DNA of 56,145 nucleotides. Source: an uncultured bacterium. GTDB taxonomy: Bacteria; Hydrogenedentota; Hydrogenedentia; Hydrogenedentales; CAILVY01. The stretch covers positions 1-56,145 of the forward strand of contig CALEDJ010000014.1 of assembly GCA_937951485.1 (NCBI GenBank), read 5' to 3'. The position numbers were made by a program, and so were the translations under genes. This document shows positions 26,936 to 36,054 of this stretch, in pieces. Within the stretch, counting starts at the first letter, position 1; the number at the start of each line of letters is the position of its first letter. Under the pieces are notes generated by a model. It was given only the letters and a program-made list of their open reading frames with translations, was not told the DNA's origin and did not search any database.

Positions 26936-27061
26936 GCGATGTTCCTCTCCACTATATGGTTGATTAAGGCCCTTTTTCTGATTGCGCCGCCCCACCGCGC
27001 CATCATACGCGAATATCGAAGCATACATGTGAAATGAGACGTTGTCAAATCACGCAAGGCG

Positions 27062-27163
27062 CGAGGCATTTGCGAAATGAACTGTTTCCGGGCATGGGAC
27101 CATGAAATATCCGGAATTCCGGATGGAACTAAGGTCCGGAACGCCCATTTCGCAAATGCCTCG
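27062..27163. repeat. 102-bp long palindromic element
   Basis: CGAGGCATTTGCGAAATG (27062-27079) is repeated as a perfect 18-bp inverted copy at 27146-27163. The 66-bp centre is also self-complementary in pieces: ATCCGGAATTCCGGAT is a perfect palindrome, and GTTTCCGG faces CCGGAAC. It lies downstream of the LacI gene and upstream of the aldolase gene, both on the minus strand. It could be a terminator, a REP/MITE-like element or a cruciform binding site. Confidence 0.8.
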
Positions 27164-27213
27164 GCGCAGAACACCGGCAAAGGGTTCCGCCGTTCATAAG
27201 AGACGCGGAACGG

Positions 27214-28254
27214 TCACAGGGCGCGCACCGAGGCGCGCTCGATCAATTGGGGATGAATCCATTCCTCGACAATGCCCCGTCCGGTCTGATTCCGGATGAC
27301 CTTGAGCAGGAGTTCGGCGGCTTGGCGGCCCAGAAGTGTTGGAAAAATATTCACACTGGTCAGGGGGGGGCCGAACAGTTCGGCGAAATCTATGCCGTCG
27401 AAGCCGATGACGCTCAGATCACCCGGGATATCCAGGGACAATTCGTGGGCGGCGCGGTACGCGCCCATGGCCACCATATCATTGAAACATACCAGGGCGG
27501 TCGGACGCCGCGCCGGGTCGCGCAGCACCTCCAGTGCGGCGTGATAGCCGTCTGTGGCCGTCTCGCCCGCATCCACAATCACCGCGTCCGATACGGGGAT
27601 GTCGTGGGCAATCAGGCTTTCGATAAAGCCGAGTTTGCGTTCTTTGGCGCCGGCGGAGAATGCGGGGCCGCCGATATGCGCCAGGCGGCGGTGTCCCTTT
27701 TCTATGGCATAATCCGTGCCGATGCGCATTCCGAGGCGACAGTCGAAGTTCACCGCGTGCGTTTCGAGGCCCTCGAAACGCGTCTCGCTTACCAAGGGAA
27801 TGCCCAGTTCCTGAATTTTCCGGGCGTGCGCCGCATTCAATCCCTCGGCCCCCTTAAGTACAATGTAGCCCGCCGGACGATAGGCGTGAATGCTGGCCAG
27901 GGTCTCCGGGTCTTCCTGGTCCTCCCGGCGCACGTTGTGAAAGAGGATGTGATAGCCCTCCGCGTCCAGCACCTCGCTCAGCCCGCGAAACACCATCATG
28001 TGGTATGGACTCCCCAATGAGGAGACCAGTACCGCCACCATGCGGGACAACTCATCAACGAGGGTTCGCGCAATCATTCCAAACTGGTAATTCTGCCGGC
28101 GGATGCATTCCAACACTTTCCGCCGCGTGCTTTCGCGGACCGTGCTTTTCCCGTTGAGCACCGCGGAAACGGTGGTTCGCGACACCCCGCAGAGGCGCGC
28201 GATTTCGCTCGTAGTAATCGTGCGCCGGGACCGTTTTGCGTCGTTCCTCTCCAT
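27214..28254 (-). CDS. LacI-family transcriptional regulator
   Basis: The product is 346 residues. N-terminal helix-turn-helix TTSEIARLCGVSRTTVSAVLNG (about residues 14-35, shown here as a single known motif), then the hinge and a periplasmic-binding-protein-like sugar domain (ALVCFNDMVAMGAYRAA, IPGDLSVIGFDGIDFAELF). No Shine-Dalgarno site is visible before ATG 28254; TATGAT lies only 2 nt upstream. Such proteins control sugar-use genes in response to a small sugar ligand; the neighbouring aldolase is a possible target. A dyad at 28354-28372 may be its operator. Confidence 0.93.
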   Translation of the reverse strand: MERNDAKRSRRTITTSEIARLCGVSRTTVSAVLNGKSTVRESTRRKVLECIRRQNYQFGMIARTLVDELSRMVAVLVSSLGSPYHMMVFRGLSEVLDAEGYHILFHNVRREDQEDPETLASIHAYRPAGYIVLKGAEGLNAAHARKIQELGIPLVSETRFEGLETHAVNFDCRLGMRIGTDYAIEKGHRRLAHIGGPAFSAGAKERKLGFIESLIAHDIPVSDAVIVDAGETATDGYHAALEVLRDPARRPTALVCFNDMVAMGAYRAAHELSLDIPGDLSVIGFDGIDFAELFGPPLTSVNIFPTLLGRQAAELLLKVIRNQTGRGIVEEWIHPQLIERASVRAL

Positions 28255-28849
28255 ATATCATACCCCCGTCAGTGCAAGGTGAAGCCTTTTTTTTGCAGAA
28301 ACGCACCAACGTCCTACCATATGAAATACGTTTCTCACCATGAGTATGACATATTGCATACATTATGTGCAAATATTTTTTTGAGTGAAACCGACAAACG
28401 CGAAAGAATGCGAACCATGGGCGGAGGATAAAATTGGTTTTGTCTGTCGAGCGGGTAATTGCTTCTATATTCTGGTTTTTCGTATTTATCTACAATAAAT
28501 AAAAACTTCTAATAATATACAGTATGTATTTTCTGTTATTCATTTTACACTGTTTTGCAGGATCGTAAAGATTGAAGTGAAATACAGAACATTTGTCTAT
28601 GTATTCAGAATGCGAAACGTCAACAAATATTTGACTTTCCGGCTTTTGTAATTTAGACTGTCTCTTGGCCGTTTAAGATGGCGGGCCTGTCGCCTGAAAG
28701 AATGTAAGCGGGGTCTTTGATCCGGCAGTAGCCCTGCAGGCGATCCTGCAGTAGTTCGCACGTGTGATACGCTTTGGGCCTTGAGAGTATATTCCCGAGA
28801 AGGCATGTAGAGGCGCATCCAGCGCAAAATGTGGCAAGGAGCGTTTGCG
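28255..28849. other. AT-rich gene-free interval
   Basis: About 595 bp with no credible gene. The stretch 28370-28660 is markedly A/T-rich against its surroundings, with runs such as AATAAATAAAAA. It should contain the promoters of the divergent LacI and acyltransferase genes; no single promoter stands out. Two CCTGCAG copies lie near 28732-28760. Confidence 0.6.
28354..28372. promoter_or_regulatory. Candidate LacI-type operator
   Basis: TTGCA-N9-TGCAA, a perfect 5-bp dyad about 100 bp upstream of the LacI gene. LacI-family operators commonly have such arms, but the central CG usual in the family is absent. Confidence 0.35.
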
Positions 28850-29977
28850 ATGTCTGAAGAATCTCCCAGCCCTGCTTCCGGGCGCATCATGTCCGTGGAT
28901 GCCCTGCGTGGTTTCGATATGTTCTGGATCACCGGGGGCAAGGAAGTTCTTTTTGGCTGGTTCCCTGTGCTGTCTCTGCCCCTGCCGGTATGGCTCGGAC
29001 GGCATCTGGAACATGTTCCCTGGGAGGGGTTTGTTGCGTGGGACCTCATCATGCCGTTATTCCTGTTCATTGTCGGCGTGTCCATGCCGTTTGCATTCAA
29101 GCGGCGGCTGGACGCCGGTCGTGCCGGAGCGGCGCTGTACATGAGAATCGTCCGCCGCATACTCATTCTCTGGGTGTTGGGCATGATTGCCCAGGGAAAC
29201 CTGTTGTCGGTTCTGTGGACCTTCATCCAGGGACGCCCTGATGTTTCGAGGCTCCATTTCTACAGCAACACCCTCCAGGCCATCGCCAGCGGGTATCTTG
29301 TTGCCGCGATTGTGATGTTGAATGTCCGGAAACTCGGTCAGATTCTTGTGATCGCGGGGCTGCTGGCCGGTTTCTGGGCATTGATGATTTTCGTGCCGGT
29401 CCCCGGTCACGGCGCGGGCGTGCTCGAACCTCGCGCCAACCTGGCCTATTACATAGACGAGACGCTGTTGGGCCGTTTCAGCGACGGCACGCCGTACACG
29501 TGGATTCTCAGCAGCATGGGCTTTGCCGCGACCGTGTTGCTCGGGGTTCAGGCGGGTCATATCCTGAACGCATCAAAAACGCGCCATGCCAAACTGGCGA
29601 TGCTGGTCGCCGCAGGGCTGGGGTGTCTGGCGCTCGGCTGGATTTGGGGTTGGCGCTTCCCGATTATCAAGCATATCTGGACCAGTTCCATGGCATTGTG
29701 GGCCGCGGGCTGGAGTTTTCTGATGCTCGCGGCTTTTTATTGGGTGATAGACATCATCGGCCGGCGGAAATGGTCTTTCCCATTTATGGTCATCGGCATG
29801 AACGCCATCCTCGCGTACATGGGGGCGCCGTTCCTGTCCGAGGGGTTCAAACACTTGTTGGGGTTGATTGGAGCGACCGGCCCCCTCCTGAAATTTTTCT
29901 GCGCGTTGCTTTCCTTCATCGTGATGTGGGTGTCCCTTTTTCTCCTCTACCGCAGGAAGTGGTTCCTGCGTATCTGA
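28850..29977 (+). CDS. DUF5009 / HGSNAT-like membrane acyltransferase
   Basis: Start at ATG 28850, with AAGGAG 9 nt upstream; an in-frame ATG at 28829 precedes that site. The product is 375 residues with about 10 membrane segments. The opening SVDALRGFDMFWI is the family hallmark, shared with eukaryotic heparan-alpha-glucosaminide N-acetyltransferase-like proteins, and WDLIMPLFLFIVGVSMPFA follows. These proteins are thought to move acyl groups across the membrane onto sugars. The acceptor here is unknown; a cell-surface saccharide is likely. Confidence 0.88.
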   Translation: MSEESPSPASGRIMSVDALRGFDMFWITGGKEVLFGWFPVLSLPLPVWLGRHLEHVPWEGFVAWDLIMPLFLFIVGVSMPFAFKRRLDAGRAGAALYMRIVRRILILWVLGMIAQGNLLSVLWTFIQGRPDVSRLHFYSNTLQAIASGYLVAAIVMLNVRKLGQILVIAGLLAGFWALMIFVPVPGHGAGVLEPRANLAYYIDETLLGRFSDGTPYTWILSSMGFAATVLLGVQAGHILNASKTRHAKLAMLVAAGLGCLALGWIWGWRFPIIKHIWTSSMALWAAGWSFLMLAAFYWVIDIIGRRKWSFPFMVIGMNAILAYMGAPFLSEGFKHLLGLIGATGPLLKFFCALLSFIVMWVSLFLLYRRKWFLRI

Positions 29978-30099
29978 TATCTTCCTGCGTAATCTGACGC
30001 GCCACCCATGCGGTACGTCGCACAGTTCCGGGGTTTTCTGCAATTGCCTGGTTCGCGCAATCCCTTTTCGGCGTGATAGGATCAACGCGGGGAACGGAC

Positions 30100-31095
30100 A
30101 TGAACATCTATGGTGATCGCGTGATAAAGATCATTGTGCTTATGGGGGTGCTGGCCTTTCTGCTGCTGCTGGTGTTTGCGGCGGCATTAAACCGCGCGCT
30201 CCAACCGAACGAAAGGGAGCGCGTCGTTGTTCGCACCAGGTATTCGCCGTTTGATGCTGCGCGGGCTTATCGGGACTTGGAATGGATTGTCGGGCTGGGG
30301 CCGCGCCCGGCGGGGTCGGAGGCCGCCGCGCTGCTGCGGCATCGGCTGAAGCAGGAACTTGCTGAGGCTGGGCTGCGGGTGTGGGAGCATTCGTTTGAAG
30401 CGGACACGCCGCTGGGCAAGCGGCGCATGGCGAACCTGGTCGCCGTGGTGGAAGGAAGCCGGTCCGGGGTGATTCTTCTGGGAAATCACTACGACACCAA
30501 GCACTTCACTGATTTTGAATTCGTGGGCGCAAACGACGGCGGTTCCAGCACCGCGTGGATGCTGGAGGCGGCGCGCATGTTCGGGCCGCGCCGGGAAGGC
30601 CGTTCGCTCTGGCTGGTCTGGTTCGACGGCGAGGAATCCTTCGGGCCGTGGTCGAAAAGCGATGGGCTGTATGGCAGCCGCGCTTTCGTGGAACATCTTC
30701 GCGCGGGGGATCAATTGGGCGATATTCATGCCATGATCAACGTGGACATGATAGGCGATTGCTATTTGCATATTTTGCGGGACCGCAACGCCCAATCGTG
30801 GCTGCTGGAGATCGTGTGGGATGTGGCGCGCCGGCTGGGCTATGGCAATCACTTCGGGCGCGGCGTGCAGGATATCCAGGACGATGATCTGCCATTCCGC
30901 AAGGCGGGGGTCCCCACACTGCTGCTGATTGATTTCAGTTACGGCGGATCGATCATCGAGCATCGCAAGAACTGGCATACGGAACAGGACACGCTGGACA
31001 AGGTCTGCGCGGAGAGTTTGCAGGCCGTGGCGGACGTGCTCTATCATGCGCTCCCGGCGATTGAAGCCCATTTGAACGAGGCAGGAAGTCCATGA
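30100..31095 (+). CDS. M28-family, glutaminyl-peptide cyclotransferase-like protein
   Basis: Start at ATG 30100 (MNIYGDRVIKIIVLMGV), weak GGGGAAC site. The product is 331 residues: an N-terminal membrane anchor (about 9-30) and an external M28 fold. Metal and catalytic positions: GNHYDTK (His130), GANDGG (Asp146), FDGEES (Glu178/179), NVDMIGD (Asp216), WHTEQDT (His293). The segment WFDGEESFGPW...DGLYGSR matches glutaminyl cyclases more closely than M28 aminopeptidases. Glutaminyl cyclase forms N-terminal pyroglutamate on exported proteins; an aminopeptidase role remains possible. First gene of a four-gene operon; the next start is 1 nt beyond its stop. Confidence 0.85.
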   Translation: MNIYGDRVIKIIVLMGVLAFLLLLVFAAALNRALQPNERERVVVRTRYSPFDAARAYRDLEWIVGLGPRPAGSEAAALLRHRLKQELAEAGLRVWEHSFEADTPLGKRRMANLVAVVEGSRSGVILLGNHYDTKHFTDFEFVGANDGGSSTAWMLEAARMFGPRREGRSLWLVWFDGEESFGPWSKSDGLYGSRAFVEHLRAGDQLGDIHAMINVDMIGDCYLHILRDRNAQSWLLEIVWDVARRLGYGNHFGRGVQDIQDDDLPFRKAGVPTLLLIDFSYGGSIIEHRKNWHTEQDTLDKVCAESLQAVADVLYHALPAIEAHLNEAGSP

Positions 31096-31096
31096 A

Positions 31097-32377
31097 ATGA
31101 CCCCAAGACGGCGCCATGACGAAGTGCCGCCCGCAAAGGACCCCGGGGATGAGATGGCGCGCATTGTGGATGCTCTGCATCGCGTGCACCAACTCCAGGG
31201 GGTGATTACGGATTTGGACGCGCTGCTGGAACGCATTGTGGAAGAAAGCCGTCAAGTGGCCCGGGCCGAGGCTTCATCGCTGTTGCTCTATGATTCCGCC
31301 GGAGACGACCTGTATTTCCATGTCGCCCTGGGTGAACGTGGCGACCAGGAATCGCTCAAGCGCCGCGTGCGCCTGCGCCTGGGCCAGGGGATTGCCGGCG
31401 CCGCGGCGCAGTTGCGTCAGACCATTGTGACGGACAACGCGCAGGAGGACCCCCGTTTTTTTGCGGAGGCCGATGTCGCCAGCCGATTCAGCACCCGGTC
31501 GCTGCTGGCTGTGCCGATGATCGAGCGGGATGCGTTGATTGGCGTGCTGGAAGTGGTGAACAAGACGGATGGCGGCGCTTTCACGCCATTGGATGTGCAG
31601 GTGATGGAGATGTTTTCCTCGCTTGCTGCGACCGCCATCGTCAACGCCCGCCTTATCGAGGAACACGTTCGCAATGAGCGGTTGGCCGCCATCGGAATGG
31701 CGGTCACCAGTCTGAGTCATTACACCAAGAACATTGTCACGGGTTTGGGCGCCAGCGCCGACCTGATTGACATGGGCCTGGAGTCCGGCAACATGGAGGC
31801 GCTTCAGCGGGGATGGCCCATTTTCAAGCGCGCCACAAAACGCATTGCTGATTTTGTGCAAGACATGCTGTCGTTCTCCAAGCCGCGCACCCCGGTGCGG
31901 CAGCGATGCGCCATTAAGGCGGTGATGCAGGAAGCGTGCGATGCCTTTGCGGAATTGTTTGCGCAGAAGCGGGTGGCGTTTCAGGTCGAAGTGGATCCCG
32001 CCGTGCCGCCCGTGTGGGTGGACCCGCAGGGCATCTATCGCTGTCTGTTGAACCTGTTGGTCAATGCGGCTGATGCCGCGCCCGAAGAAGGCGGCGAGGT
32101 GCGGATGTCGGCGCGGATGTCGGCGCCGGACATCCTGGAAATTGTCGTGGAGGACAACGGCGATGGGATTCCCGATGAACTGCGCGAGAGAATCTTCGAC
32201 CCGTTTTTTTCCACCAAGGGGTCTCAGGGCACGGGTTTGGGCCTTGCCGTTACGCGAAAAATCGCGCTGGAACATGGCGGCGCCGTTGCTGTAGAGACCA
32301 GCGTGCTGGGAGGCGCATTGTTCAGAATCACATTGCCGGTGTCCGCGCCGGCAGGGGAGGAGTTTGCTGAGACATGA
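31097..32377 (+). CDS. Soluble GAF-domain sensor histidine kinase with atypical H-box
   Basis: The product is 426 residues, no membrane segment. GAF domain at about residues 38-185; a dimerisation helix with SLSHYTKNI (His208) in place of the usual H-E-x-K/R-x-P; then the ATPase domain: N-box NLLVNAADAA (Asn323), G1 DNGDGIP (353-359), F-box FDPFFSTK, G2 GTGLGL (378-383). It would phosphorylate a response regulator, none of which is encoded in the window. Tightly spaced with its neighbours (1-nt gap before, 4-nt overlap after), so cotranscribed with the glutaminyl-cyclase-like gene. Confidence 0.92.
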   Translation: MTPRRRHDEVPPAKDPGDEMARIVDALHRVHQLQGVITDLDALLERIVEESRQVARAEASSLLLYDSAGDDLYFHVALGERGDQESLKRRVRLRLGQGIAGAAAQLRQTIVTDNAQEDPRFFAEADVASRFSTRSLLAVPMIERDALIGVLEVVNKTDGGAFTPLDVQVMEMFSSLAATAIVNARLIEEHVRNERLAAIGMAVTSLSHYTKNIVTGLGASADLIDMGLESGNMEALQRGWPIFKRATKRIADFVQDMLSFSKPRTPVRQRCAIKAVMQEACDAFAELFAQKRVAFQVEVDPAVPPVWVDPQGIYRCLLNLLVNAADAAPEEGGEVRMSARMSAPDILEIVVEDNGDGIPDELRERIFDPFFSTKGSQGTGLGLAVTRKIALEHGGAVAVETSVLGGALFRITLPVSAPAGEEFAET

Positions 32378-32646
32378 AGTCGCTGCGAGAGATCGAGTCG
32401 GTGGGATGGATTTTCTGGACGGTTCTTTTCGTGTTGTTTTTGTATCCGGGCTATCTTTTTGCCAAAATGATGACCTATGATACGGCGGATACGCTGGTGC
32501 GCGGCGGCTTCGGGGTCTTTATGGCGGCGTTGAGTGCGGGACTCATTTCCTGGGGAGTGAATGCGGTCTTGCAGCGGCGTGTCTGGCGGAAAATGCTGGA
32601 AAAGAAAAAAGCGGAACGACGCCAGCGCAAGAAGAACCGGAAATAG
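32374..32646 (+). CDS. Small two-span membrane protein
   Basis: The product is 90 residues; ATGA overlap with the kinase stop. Two membrane segments (about residues 10-31 and 43-63) and a strongly basic C-terminal helix (KMLEKKKAERRQRKKNRK) on the cytoplasmic side. Not recognised. Its place between the kinase and the TPR-zinc-ribbon protein suggests a membrane partner of one of them. Confidence 0.75.
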   Translation: MKSLREIESVGWIFWTVLFVLFLYPGYLFAKMMTYDTADTLVRGGFGVFMAALSAGLISWGVNAVLQRRVWRKMLEKKKAERRQRKKNRK

Positions 32647-32667
32647 GCGGCCCCGCGCGGCGGGGGC

Positions 32668-34173
32668 ATGAAATGGGGCGCGATTATGGCAGAACTCTGG
32701 GAACTCTCGCGGCATGTAGAAGAGCATCCGGACGATTTTGAGAAGCGCTGGCAGTTGGCCAAGAAGTTGTATGCGACGTGGGAGTATCGGCTTGCCCTGG
32801 AGCATCTCCAGGTGCTTCGCAATAAGTGGCAGCGAAAAATCAACGTGGTAAGATATCTTGCGGCGACGTATTACCGTCTGGGGCGTTACGATGATGCGGC
32901 GGCGGAATTGCGCGCTGCCATAGAAACGTGGCCGCAGGAAATGGGATTGCGGGAGCAGTTGGCGCGTGTGCTGGAGGTGGCGGGCAAGCATCTGGAAGCC
33001 GCCGATGTTTGGGAAAGAATCCATACCCTGGATAGGAATCATCCCTTTGCCTCGAGCGCCATCAAGCGCTTGCGCTCCGAACCGAAGAAGACACCCGAAG
33101 CAGACCTTCATCTCGAGGACAGCGATAGCGGCATTGATTTAAGCCCGGGCCGGGTCTGCCCGAATTGCGGCGCACAGAACAGCGATGAGTTTGATCGTTG
33201 CTGGCAGTGTCAGGCGCTGCTCGGGGTTGAGGCGGTTTCCGCCCGCCGCACGCCGGCATGGTCGGAAAACGGGGCCGCAGGGATCACGCCGGAGAATGTG
33301 AGCCTGGCGGCGGGCCTGGTCGTGATAGGGCTTTTCTTGCTGGCGGGCTATCTCTCGGTTTCCCTGTTGCTGGGGGCTTCGTCCGTTGACGGAGCAGCCG
33401 TTGCGAAGACTTTCTGGGATGTATATGAACGCGAAGTGGCATGGTCACGCATTCTTACGGGCATACTGATGCTCGTCGCCTGGCCGTTTGCGCTGCATGT
33501 TGCGTTGAAGGTCGTCAAGCCGGAGCGGCCCATACCCGGCGGGTTGATCATGGTGACGGGTTTGCTCCTGGCCTTACTGAGTTATGTAGCCTCTTGGCTG
33601 CCGCCGAATCTGATTGGCTTGACGGCTTTGCTGCCGCTGGCGGTGTCGTTGGCGATCATTGTCGCAGCCTTCGGTTTGGGGTTTGTGCGCGCCCTCAATG
33701 TTTGGGCCTTGCAGTTGGTGCTGGCGGGTGCTGTCGGCGTGGGGGGCTTTACGGCGATTGAGTCCTATCAGTGGGGTCGCGTTTTCAATCCGCTCCTCGA
33801 GATTCCCGCCGTAGTGCATTTCGTACAATACCAGCGTCAATCTGATGAACCGGGTGTGTTTGAAATCCCGGGCGCCGCGGCGCCCATCTTGCAGGAGATG
33901 GAGTGGCAATCCACCGGTTCGCTCTGGCTGGACTTGCGCGCAGGCGCTGTGGAATTCACCGTGTACGCGGACAGCATTGAGGCCGGTCTGCGGTTTGAGA
34001 TCAACCAGGGCGAAACGAAGCCGCTGGTCTTCGAATATGTGAAAGGCCGCCAATGGAAGCATGTGTACCATGTTTCCCCGGGCGAGCGATATGTGGTCAA
34101 GGTGTCGGGACCGGAAGGAACGCCTGCTCGGGTAGTGTGCGCGGGATTGCTTATTCCGCGCGTTCTCCCGTGA
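32668..34173 (+). CDS. TPR protein with zinc ribbon and multi-span membrane domain
   Basis: The product is 501 residues from ATG 32668; ATG 32686 (MAELWELSRH) is an equally good start. N-terminal TPR-like helices (about 10-125), a zinc ribbon VCPNCGAQNS...CWQCQ (two C-x2-C pairs, about 158-180), about five membrane segments (about 210-365) and a C-terminal external beta-rich domain (about 390-500). Not a known family to me. Last gene of the operon starting at 30100; its final 23 bp overlap the convergent O-antigen-ligase-like gene. Confidence 0.8.
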   Translation: MKWGAIMAELWELSRHVEEHPDDFEKRWQLAKKLYATWEYRLALEHLQVLRNKWQRKINVVRYLAATYYRLGRYDDAAAELRAAIETWPQEMGLREQLARVLEVAGKHLEAADVWERIHTLDRNHPFASSAIKRLRSEPKKTPEADLHLEDSDSGIDLSPGRVCPNCGAQNSDEFDRCWQCQALLGVEAVSARRTPAWSENGAAGITPENVSLAAGLVVIGLFLLAGYLSVSLLLGASSVDGAAVAKTFWDVYEREVAWSRILTGILMLVAWPFALHVALKVVKPERPIPGGLIMVTGLLLALLSYVASWLPPNLIGLTALLPLAVSLAIIVAAFGLGFVRALNVWALQLVLAGAVGVGGFTAIESYQWGRVFNPLLEIPAVVHFVQYQRQSDEPGVFEIPGAAAPILQEMEWQSTGSLWLDLRAGAVEFTVYADSIEAGLRFEINQGETKPLVFEYVKGRQWKHVYHVSPGERYVVKVSGPEGTPARVVCAGLLIPRVLP

Positions 34174-35935
34174 CATCCGTTGATTCCTGGATGCCCCATT
34201 GGGCCGCATGTTCCGCCAATGGACCCCGGTCTTCGACGGGCGTGAGAGACCACAGCATGCGCCATGCGTCGGCGTTGGCAGGCCAGCGATCCAGGCAGGC
34301 CGCGAGCCACAGCCGCGCGGCCTCATTATCGCCCAGGCCAAGGGCGGCCGCTCCCAGCAACAGATAGAGGCGGCCTGTGTCCAATCCCTCCCGCGCTTTC
34401 AAGAGTTGCGCATAGGCGTCGTTCGCGCGTCCAATATCCAACAAGGCCATGCCGTATTCTTCGCGCGCCTGCGCGTTGGGCCATGGGTGGGCGATGGCGC
34501 GCGCATAGAGCGCAGTGGGGTCCGCGCCGGCGACGTGGAGATCTTCGGCGGCGCGCAACAGTCGGCTTGGTTCATAAACGGTCCACCAAAAGCCGGCGGC
34601 CAGCGCCGCCGCCAGCATGACACATCCCCAAAGCCAAGGCGCGCGTGAGGGCGCAAGGTCAGGCGCGGGAGATGCCTCCGCCCGCTTCCCGAAAAGCGTC
34701 CCGGCCAGCAGCAGACCCGCCAGGGCATGCGGTGCGCTGTGCAGCGCGGCGTTGAAGCAGGAAAACACCAGCAAAGCGGCCAGTCCGCCCTTGGCGCGGC
34801 CCCGCAGCCGCGACAGGCGCGCAAGAAACCACATGCCGCAGAGCAACCCCGGCAGGCCGGTTTCCGCGAGGAATTCCAACGGTTCGCTGTGGGCATGGAT
34901 AGTGTGTAACTCATTGTGATAATGACGCGGTCCACGTGGCCCGCGCAGCGCCTCGCCCTGATACCATGGGCTGTAATAGGCGTAGTTTCCCAGCCCGACG
35001 CCCGCAATCGGGTGATCGCGAATCATGCGCGCGGCCCCTTCCCAGAACCACAGCCGGGCGCGTCCGCCCACATCACCCTCGCGCAGCGTTTGAAACATGC
35101 GTTCCGCCGGGCGCGGCCATGTGGCGACCGCGGCGCAGAATATACTCAGCGCCATGAATCCGATCGCGCAAAAGGTTGTTTTCCGGCGCGGGCCACGCCA
35201 CGGTATGCAGACGAGTACGCCCACGGCGGCTGCCAGCCATGCGGTGCGCGACTCCGACAGGACCAATGCCACGGAAAGAATGGCCAACGCGGCATAGTGG
35301 ATCGGGCGTAACCGGGAATCAGCACCGATGTGCGCGGCGAGGAGGGGGATGGCAATGGCCAGGTAACCGCCGAAAAGGTTTTGATTGCCGAAGACGGAAT
35401 ACACCCGCTGGTCATAACCGGGAAACACAGGGAAAAGCGATGGTATCAGACCAAAGTACTGTATCAGACCCAGCAGGGCGACAATGGCAGACGACACAAC
35501 GACAGACGCAGCGATGCGGGCGCGGCGCACGGGATCGGTGAACATATCGGCGTTGACGGCAACCAGGGCGAGCAGCGCCGCATACCGGATGATTTCTTCA
35601 ATGACACGCGCCTTCACGTGCGCCACGACGATGCCGGACATGCCCGCCCATGCCAATCCCAGCAGGAGCGGCAGCAGCCATGAGGCGCGCCTGGCATCGG
35701 CGCGCCCCCTGATTGCCGCCAGCACCGCGCAGGGAACGAGCCCGATGTGCAGCACCGCTTCTTTGGCGTGGAGGAAAGATGTAAGCCGAAATGAACAGGC
35801 GATGGCGCCGAGCACGATGATGGCGCACAATGCGGCCTCGCGCCAGGAATCGAGAGTGACAGCGCGGCGCGGTTGTTCGGACTTGGATTCAAGGCCGTCT
35901 GCGTATGCGGCGCAACATGCTTTGTGGGTGGCCAT
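34151..35935 (-). CDS. O-antigen ligase / polymerase-family protein with C-terminal TPR
   Basis: The product is 594 residues with about 12 membrane segments. VYSVFGNQNLFGGYLA and ALVLSESRTAWLA are typical of the Wzy_C family, as is the large external loop with PIAGVGLGNYAYY and HAHSEPLEFLAETGLPGLL. The last 130 residues are soluble TPR-like helices, as in many bacterial WaaL-like ligases. It would polymerise or ligate surface polysaccharide at the outer face of the inner membrane. It lies directly downstream of rpoC on the same strand but is separated by a hairpin. Confidence 0.9.
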   Translation of the reverse strand: MATHKACCAAYADGLESKSEQPRRAVTLDSWREAALCAIIVLGAIACSFRLTSFLHAKEAVLHIGLVPCAVLAAIRGRADARRASWLLPLLLGLAWAGMSGIVVAHVKARVIEEIIRYAALLALVAVNADMFTDPVRRARIAASVVVSSAIVALLGLIQYFGLIPSLFPVFPGYDQRVYSVFGNQNLFGGYLAIAIPLLAAHIGADSRLRPIHYAALAILSVALVLSESRTAWLAAAVGVLVCIPWRGPRRKTTFCAIGFMALSIFCAAVATWPRPAERMFQTLREGDVGGRARLWFWEGAARMIRDHPIAGVGLGNYAYYSPWYQGEALRGPRGPRHYHNELHTIHAHSEPLEFLAETGLPGLLCGMWFLARLSRLRGRAKGGLAALLVFSCFNAALHSAPHALAGLLLAGTLFGKRAEASPAPDLAPSRAPWLWGCVMLAAALAAGFWWTVYEPSRLLRAAEDLHVAGADPTALYARAIAHPWPNAQAREEYGMALLDIGRANDAYAQLLKAREGLDTGRLYLLLGAAALGLGDNEAARLWLAACLDRWPANADAWRMLWSLTPVEDRGPLAEHAAQWGIQESTDVTGERAE

Positions 35936-36001
35936 GATGTGTTGCCAGGGTTATGGATGGCGGCGATTGAGGCGCTCCATTTGGCGCATGATACATGCAA
36001 C

Positions 36002-36023
36002 GGGCGGCCCTTTCGGACCGCCC
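36002..36023 (-). terminator. Hairpin between rpoC and the ligase gene
   Basis: On the minus strand GGGCGGTCC-GAAA-GGGCCGCCC, a 9-bp stem with one G-T pair and a stable GAAA tetraloop, 32 bp after the rpoC stop. The following T-tract is poor, so it may terminate only partly or act as an mRNA 3' stabiliser. Confidence 0.55.
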
Positions 36024-36054
36024 CGCAACAACCGTGTCTGTCCAGCGCCGCAAA

